15,572 nucleotides of DNA from Conidiobolus incongruus B7586 (taxonomy: Eukaryota > Entomophthoromycota > Entomophthoromycetes > Entomophthorales > Conidiobolaceae). Made by a program: the position numbers and the translations under genes. Below, one piece after another: positions 10,494 through 15,572 of this stretch. The notes under the pieces were generated by a model. It was not told the DNA's origin, made no database searches, and saw only the letters and a list, made by a program, of their open reading frames with translations. Positions within the stretch are counted from its first letter, which is position 1. Each line of letters starts with the position of its first letter. The stretch spans positions 1-15,572 of the forward strand of contig JNEM01014127.1 in assembly GCA_000697335.1 (NCBI GenBank), in the 5' to 3' direction.

Positions 10494-12359
10494 ATGATGT
10501 ATTTGCATTTTGTCTCCACAGTTGTTATTATTTTGTGCCTCTCTGGAAAAGCTATTGCAAGAATCCATATTGAGCCTATCGTTCCAACTCTGGAGCACCA
10601 AATTACTGAAACTTTGAGCGAATCTGAACAACCATGGGTGGGAATTTTTGCAAAGAGTATTGCTGGAGTTGAAACTGTGAAGCAGTTCGTAATGAAGAAA
10701 TTCGGCTTGGTGGATGGGAAAGATTTTATGATCAAAAACTCTTACACCTCAGACAATGGAGTCACTCACACTTATTTAAGACAGCTTTACAATGGTAAAG
10801 AAGTTGCAAATGGTGATATGAATGTTAATGTTGACGCATCTGGAAATATTATCTCATTTGGTAACTCTTTCCACGATTTCAAAACCCAGAGAAATATTTT
10901 GGTACCCAAAAAGCTTGGAAGCTCCGTCGATGCTATTGAAGCATTGTTCAAGCATATTGGTATTAACCTTGGTATTGAGAAGAGTAAGATTGCTGTAAAG
11001 GAAGGACGTTCCGCTGAAGAACCAGCTTTGTTGACTAATATCCCAGCTGTCCCCAAGGGTGTTAAGGCTATTCCAAACTACATCCAAACTGCTTCTGGTC
11101 AACTGGATCTAGTTTGGAATTTGGAGGCTGATTTGGATGAAAACTGGATCAATGCCTTTGTCAATTCTAGTAACAAGGTAGTTGCTCTATATGATTGGGT
11201 TCATGAAGCCTCTTATGCAGTTTGGCCAATTGGTGTCAATGATCCTGAAGATGGACCGAGAAAAGTTGTCACTGAACAAGGAACTACTGCCACTTCACCT
11301 TTGGGATGGCATGACCAAGGAGACAAGAAATTTACTACCACTGTTGGTAACAATGTTATCGCATTCGATGCTCGCGACACTTCTCTCGATTGGACCAAAG
11401 CTCTCAAGCCAGAAGGAGGTTCCGACCTTAAATTTGAGTTCCCCATTGACTTCGCCAAAGAGCCTTCCATTTATATAAATGCTGCAGTGACCAACTTGTT
11501 CTACACAACCAATATGGTCCACGACATTTACTATGCCCACGGTTTTAACGAAGTAGCTGGTAACTTTCAACAGAATAACTTTGATAAAGGAGGCAAAGAT
11601 GGCGATGCTGTTTTGTGTCAAGCTCAGGATGGCTCTGGTAAAAATAATGCCAATTTTGCAGCTCCACCTGATGGTGAAGTTCCTCGTATGAGAATGTACA
11701 TTTGGGATGCCACCACTCCTAACCGTGACGGTGATTTGGATAATGGTATCATTATTCACGAATATACTCATGGTCTTTCGGTCCGTCTTACTGGAGGTCC
11801 TGCAAATTCCAACTGCTTGACCACTGTATTCGCCAGAGGTTTGGGTGAAGGATGGTCTGATGCAATGGCTAACGTCCTCCGCACTAGATCAGAGCATAAC
11901 CGAAATACCATTTTTGGACTCGGTAATTATGTAAAAAATGGAAAAACACTCCGTCAGTACCCGTACTCCACTGACTTCAGCGTTAATCCTGAAATGTTCG
12001 AAGCTATGAACAGTTATATTAAAGTACATAATATCGGTGCTGTATGGGCTCAGATTTTATATGAAGTGTATTGGAATCTTATCGACTCTGCAGGATTTAG
12101 TCCTGACCTACTTTCTGGTAGGTACGACCATGGTAACACTCTATTCCTGAGACTATTGATTGACGGTATGAAACTCCAACCATGTAACCCTTCAATCATC
12201 TCAGCTCGAGATGCAATTATCCTTGCTGAAAAACAGCTCACTAATGAGAAATTCAAGTGTACAATTTGGAAAGGTTTTGCTAAACGTGGTCTTGGAACTA
12301 ATGCTAAATTCGGTGGTAATATTGCTAAAAATAGTTTCAAGATTCCAGAAGGCTGTTAG
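10494..12359 (+). CDS. Secreted M36 metalloprotease (fungalysin), paralogue 2
   Basis: This encodes 621 residues and is a close relative of the protease at 481-2352. In residues 343-402 the two agree at 46 of 60 positions; over the whole length identity is roughly 60% by eye, lowest in the first 60 residues and at about 125-140. Parts in order: signal peptide at 1 to about 22 (hydrophobic VSTVVIILCLSG), propeptide with an FTP region at about 68-120, probable mature start near A239 (ASYAVWPIGVNDP), and the zinc site HEYTH at 422-426 with third ligand E452 in GEGWSD. C375 is unique to this copy; C441, C564, C589 and C621 are shared. Two adjacent Met codons open the frame. The second (10497) has A at -3 and aligns exactly with the start of the paralogue, so the true protein may be 620 residues. 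There are no introns or broken motifs. A weak AATAAA lies at 12540-12545. The substrate is unknown; extracellular protein digestion is the family role. Confidence 0.97.
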   Translation: MMYLHFVSTVVIILCLSGKAIARIHIEPIVPTLEHQITETLSESEQPWVGIFAKSIAGVETVKQFVMKKFGLVDGKDFMIKNSYTSDNGVTHTYLRQLYNGKEVANGDMNVNVDASGNIISFGNSFHDFKTQRNILVPKKLGSSVDAIEALFKHIGINLGIEKSKIAVKEGRSAEEPALLTNIPAVPKGVKAIPNYIQTASGQLDLVWNLEADLDENWINAFVNSSNKVVALYDWVHEASYAVWPIGVNDPEDGPRKVVTEQGTTATSPLGWHDQGDKKFTTTVGNNVIAFDARDTSLDWTKALKPEGGSDLKFEFPIDFAKEPSIYINAAVTNLFYTTNMVHDIYYAHGFNEVAGNFQQNNFDKGGKDGDAVLCQAQDGSGKNNANFAAPPDGEVPRMRMYIWDATTPNRDGDLDNGIIIHEYTHGLSVRLTGGPANSNCLTTVFARGLGEGWSDAMANVLRTRSEHNRNTIFGLGNYVKNGKTLRQYPYSTDFSVNPEMFEAMNSYIKVHNIGAVWAQILYEVYWNLIDSAGFSPDLLSGRYDHGNTLFLRLLIDGMKLQPCNPSIISARDAIILAEKQLTNEKFKCTIWKGFAKRGLGTNAKFGGNIAKNSFKIPEGC

Positions 12360-15300
12360 TATAATTTTGAAATCTAAAAAATATAAACTTTTTTAAAACT
12401 GATATTTTCTCAAAATTATTTTCATATTTATTCATTTACACTATCATAGATATATTATAACTATTAAACATTTAATATTAAATTCTAATTTCTTAACTTC
12501 ATATTATTAGTCCTTTATTTAGTAATCAATAATTAAAAAAATAAAATATCCAAAATATTTGAAAGATTAATTGGATTAATATATTGAATAATAAGTTTTC
12601 ATATCAAATAATTCTCTATTCTAACTAATGTTTAGCGTTGTATCATAATATTTAATACTTTCTTTAAATTAAATTGACTAAGTGTAATAAAGTCAATACC
12701 TTCAATATAATAAATGATTTTATTTAAATTATATAAAATTTTATATGAGATAATCAATTTTTAAATAACAAATTAAAACAGAAATTTAGGTTTAGAGAGA
12801 TATTTATATAAATATTCAATTTTTTCTTCTTTACCTACAGAGATATAGTTGTGGAAAATGTTTTTACTAAGGAAATTTTCAATTATTATATGTATTAAAA
12901 GGCAATATATTGATATATCCATTATTTATTTAAATTTGATATAATATAGGATAAACAGCAATAAATTTAAGAGTTTAATATTTAAAAAATTTTAAATATA
13001 TTTTTTTTAACTTAATTTGCTTGATTTATATATTTGGGCTTAATAAATATTTAATAATAAAGACTAATATATGCTTAGTTTTTAAAAAAAATTTTAGAAA
13101 TTTAAATTTCATTTATTTTAAATCAAAATTAAAAAATAAATTTTGCAATGATAATCTTAATGGCATTATTAATAGCTTAATAGAGATAAATGTAAATAAA
13201 ATGATTATATATATTGAATTGAATAGGGCTATTCCATAATGATATTAATATACTACTTGTATTGAATAAATTTAAGCTTTAATTAAATTATATAAAGAGC
13301 TTTATTATTATTAGAATGAATTTAAACGAAAATTTCTATATAAAATATAATTAGGAAATAATTATTCAAATAATACAGTATTAATTTCTAAAGATATATA
13401 AGTACTATAAATTATTATATATTATTCTTTGTTTAGATGCAGTGAATTATCTGTAATATATTAAATATCATATTTTGATTCATAAAATTTTTTTATAATA
13501 TATATGTTATTCGTTTTTATATTTTGTCATAGGTTATATAGTTTGAAAATCTTATATTGATTATTTAATAATTAATTGATAGATTTATAGGTTTTTCTCT
13601 TTTAATATAAAGGTTGCAAAAGTATATTATATATTTTTATATTAACCTGCTACCTAATAAAGTAATTTTACTTATTTTAATATTGAATATTTATAGGGGA
13701 CTAGTTTTTAAAATATTATAGATAATCTTATACTATTTATTTACTCCTAAATTAATTAAGTGAATTATATTTTCAAAATTGATTTGATATTATAAATAGC
13801 ATTAAATTAGTTAAATATATAGTTTTTTTATCTTATTTCAAAATTTTTTAAAAAAATAATAAATTTTACAATTAGAATTATATTTATCAATAATTTGATC
13901 GTTTTATATTATCTAATATCGAATCTAACAAACTAATATTAATTTCATTTATATAAAGCTTTAATCAGCTTTGTTTAATGATATATTGACTTATTAAATA
14001 ACTAATAGGTTTACCTTTATATTTTATTAGTTAAAATATTATAGTGATAACTTAAAGATATTTATAATTTAATATAAATTAAAAAGATTGAATTAGAAAT
14101 ATATAGTATTTCTTAATTATTTATTATTTTGGATAAAAAATCTTATTTAAAAAGAATGTTATAAATTATTATTATAATTAAATAAATTTTTCTTTGTTAT
14201 TATTTTGTTGAAAGATAATATTTTAATTTATAAATAAGCTTGAGATTCTAAATTGCAAAAAATGATATAATTTATATATATATAGTATATGATGATCATT
14301 AAAAATAATCTATTATCAAAAAACATTAAATTTACTAATTTTTTAATTAATTAATTAATAAAATTATTCTTTAAATTTTTTTAAAAATTTAATATTATTT
14401 TAAATAATTTGAAATTAATTGATTATAGGTAATGAATAGAGTAGAAAGAGTAGTATTAAATTAATAACTATTTTCATTAATATATTAATAGTTAATAATT
14501 CATTTATTAAAAATTAAATCACCCAAATCTCTTAAATAGATAAACCTATATAAAAATTTAAACTTTAAAGTATTATAAGAGAAACTAAACACGCAAAGTT
14601 ATTTAAATATTATATTACTCTATTTATAAAATGGGTCTCAATCTTCATAAAAATATTTATAAATGAACTTAATAGAGAATTCAATAAAACATATAGATAT
14701 TTTCAATATTAATAATGAAAATTAAATAAAAAAATTATTAAATTATTTTAATTCATAAATCGCACTATAGTAATTTATTATAAAATATTAATTTATATTT
14801 TGTGGATATTTAGGAAGTAAACATTATAATTAATAAATATATTTTTTACTATATTCTTTTTCTATTGATTTTTATTATTTTAAAAAGTCTATATATTATT
14901 ATTTTTAGAAAAGTAATATTATTATTTACAAAGCTTTTGGAGAAGTTTTTAACTAAAATATTAAAATAATATCCAAAAGTAAGCTCAGATTATATTTATT
15001 CAAAAGCTCAAGTTAACTATAAAATCGATGATTATACCTTAAAAATCAATATTAAATTGAATAATATCAATTATAGCATTGTCAACTTAAATCATATATC
15101 AATAATATATATAATTTCTTCAATATCTTTTTCTAAGTTATTTATTAAATTATAATTGAAACCACAGATATTTATTAAAAGTAATGACTTACTAAACTAT
15201 AAATATTAAGAAGATCTAATATATTAAAACTTTTAAAATTGAGGAATTTTTTTAAAAATAATTATTTTTGAAAAATCTTCACCTATTAATATTTATACCA

Positions 15301-15572
15301 TTGATTAAAAGAATTAGTTATTTTATAATGATATTTATCAATATAATAATTATTTTTAAACTATTTAATTATATTATCTCTAATTATTGAATAACATTCT
15401 TTATCTATATATAAAATGAATAAATAATTATATATATGAATAATTTATTTGAATAATAGCCAATATAATATTTACTTAATCATCTTTGAATTATTTTTAA
15501 AATATAGAATTATTTATTTTATATCAAATTTTATTAAATTTTAATAGAAAAATAATATTTAAATATATATTA
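12360..15572. other. AT-rich region downstream of fungalysin 2, no recognised gene
   Basis: About 3.2 kb of very AT-rich DNA with many A or T runs and almost no G+C islands. The first roughly 200 bases will hold the 3' end of the fungalysin 2 transcript. A 72-codon open frame at 13021-13239 is rich in Asn, Ile, Lys and Leu, as any open frame in such DNA would be, and resembles no family I recognise. In its density of stops and A/T runs the stretch resembles the decayed transposon at 2596-3917, so old, heavily mutated repeats are a reasonable guess. I could not find terminal repeats, target duplications or protein motifs to name one. Confidence 0.5.

Noticed and set aside
10487-12396. Many open frames of 60-158 codons overlapping fungalysin 2, including 11295-11771 minus
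   Set aside because: All lie over the intact protease gene in other frames; its G+C-richer codons simply contain fewer stops. None has a family signature.
13021-13239. 72-codon open frame as a possible gene
   Set aside because: Its composition is what random AT-rich DNA gives, and it has no signal peptide, domain or promoter context.

Overview
This is a eukaryotic, most likely fungal, nuclear window. Two intact, intronless genes of about 1.87 kb each encode secreted M36 metalloproteases (fungalysins). Both are clearly richer in G+C than the extremely AT-rich DNA around them. M36 proteases with a signal peptide and long propeptide, TATA-type core promoters, and a Tc1/mariner-type transposon carrying many transition-type changes all point to a fungus. 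Intergenic DNA this AT-rich suggests an early-diverging (zygomycete-grade) lineage, but the species cannot be named from the sequence alone.

Layout. 1-299: the 5' end of a Tc1/mariner-type element on the minus strand, cut by the window edge. 302-480: short 3' flank of the first protease gene. 481-2352 (minus): fungalysin 1, with a TATA box at 2405-2414. 2596-3917 (plus): a complete, dead, 1,322-bp Tc1/mariner-type element with a TA at each end. Its transposase reading frame (2791-3804) can be followed from start to stop but carries about 21 internal stop codons. 3920-10433: an AT-rich gene desert with no supportable gene. 10434-10443: TATA box. 10494-12359 (plus): fungalysin 2. 12360-15572: AT-rich DNA with no recognisable gene, plausibly old decayed repeats.

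How it fits together. The two proteases are paralogues, transcribed away from each other, with matching zinc-site positions and an alignable core promoter, so they look like an old inverted duplication that kept its regulatory start region. Fungalysin 1 is boxed by two related transposon ends facing inward, about 180 bp beyond its stop and about 240 bp before its start. The outermost 74 bp of those two ends are identical, while their coding parts have diverged. The transposase relic keeps one frame over 1 kb while carrying many stops. That is the pattern expected from C-to-T (RIP-like) mutation or strong AT-biased substitution, not from indel decay. The host protease genes a few hundred bases away show no such damage. 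I found no wholly new system; the boxed protease gene and the substitution-only transposon relic are the most notable structures.
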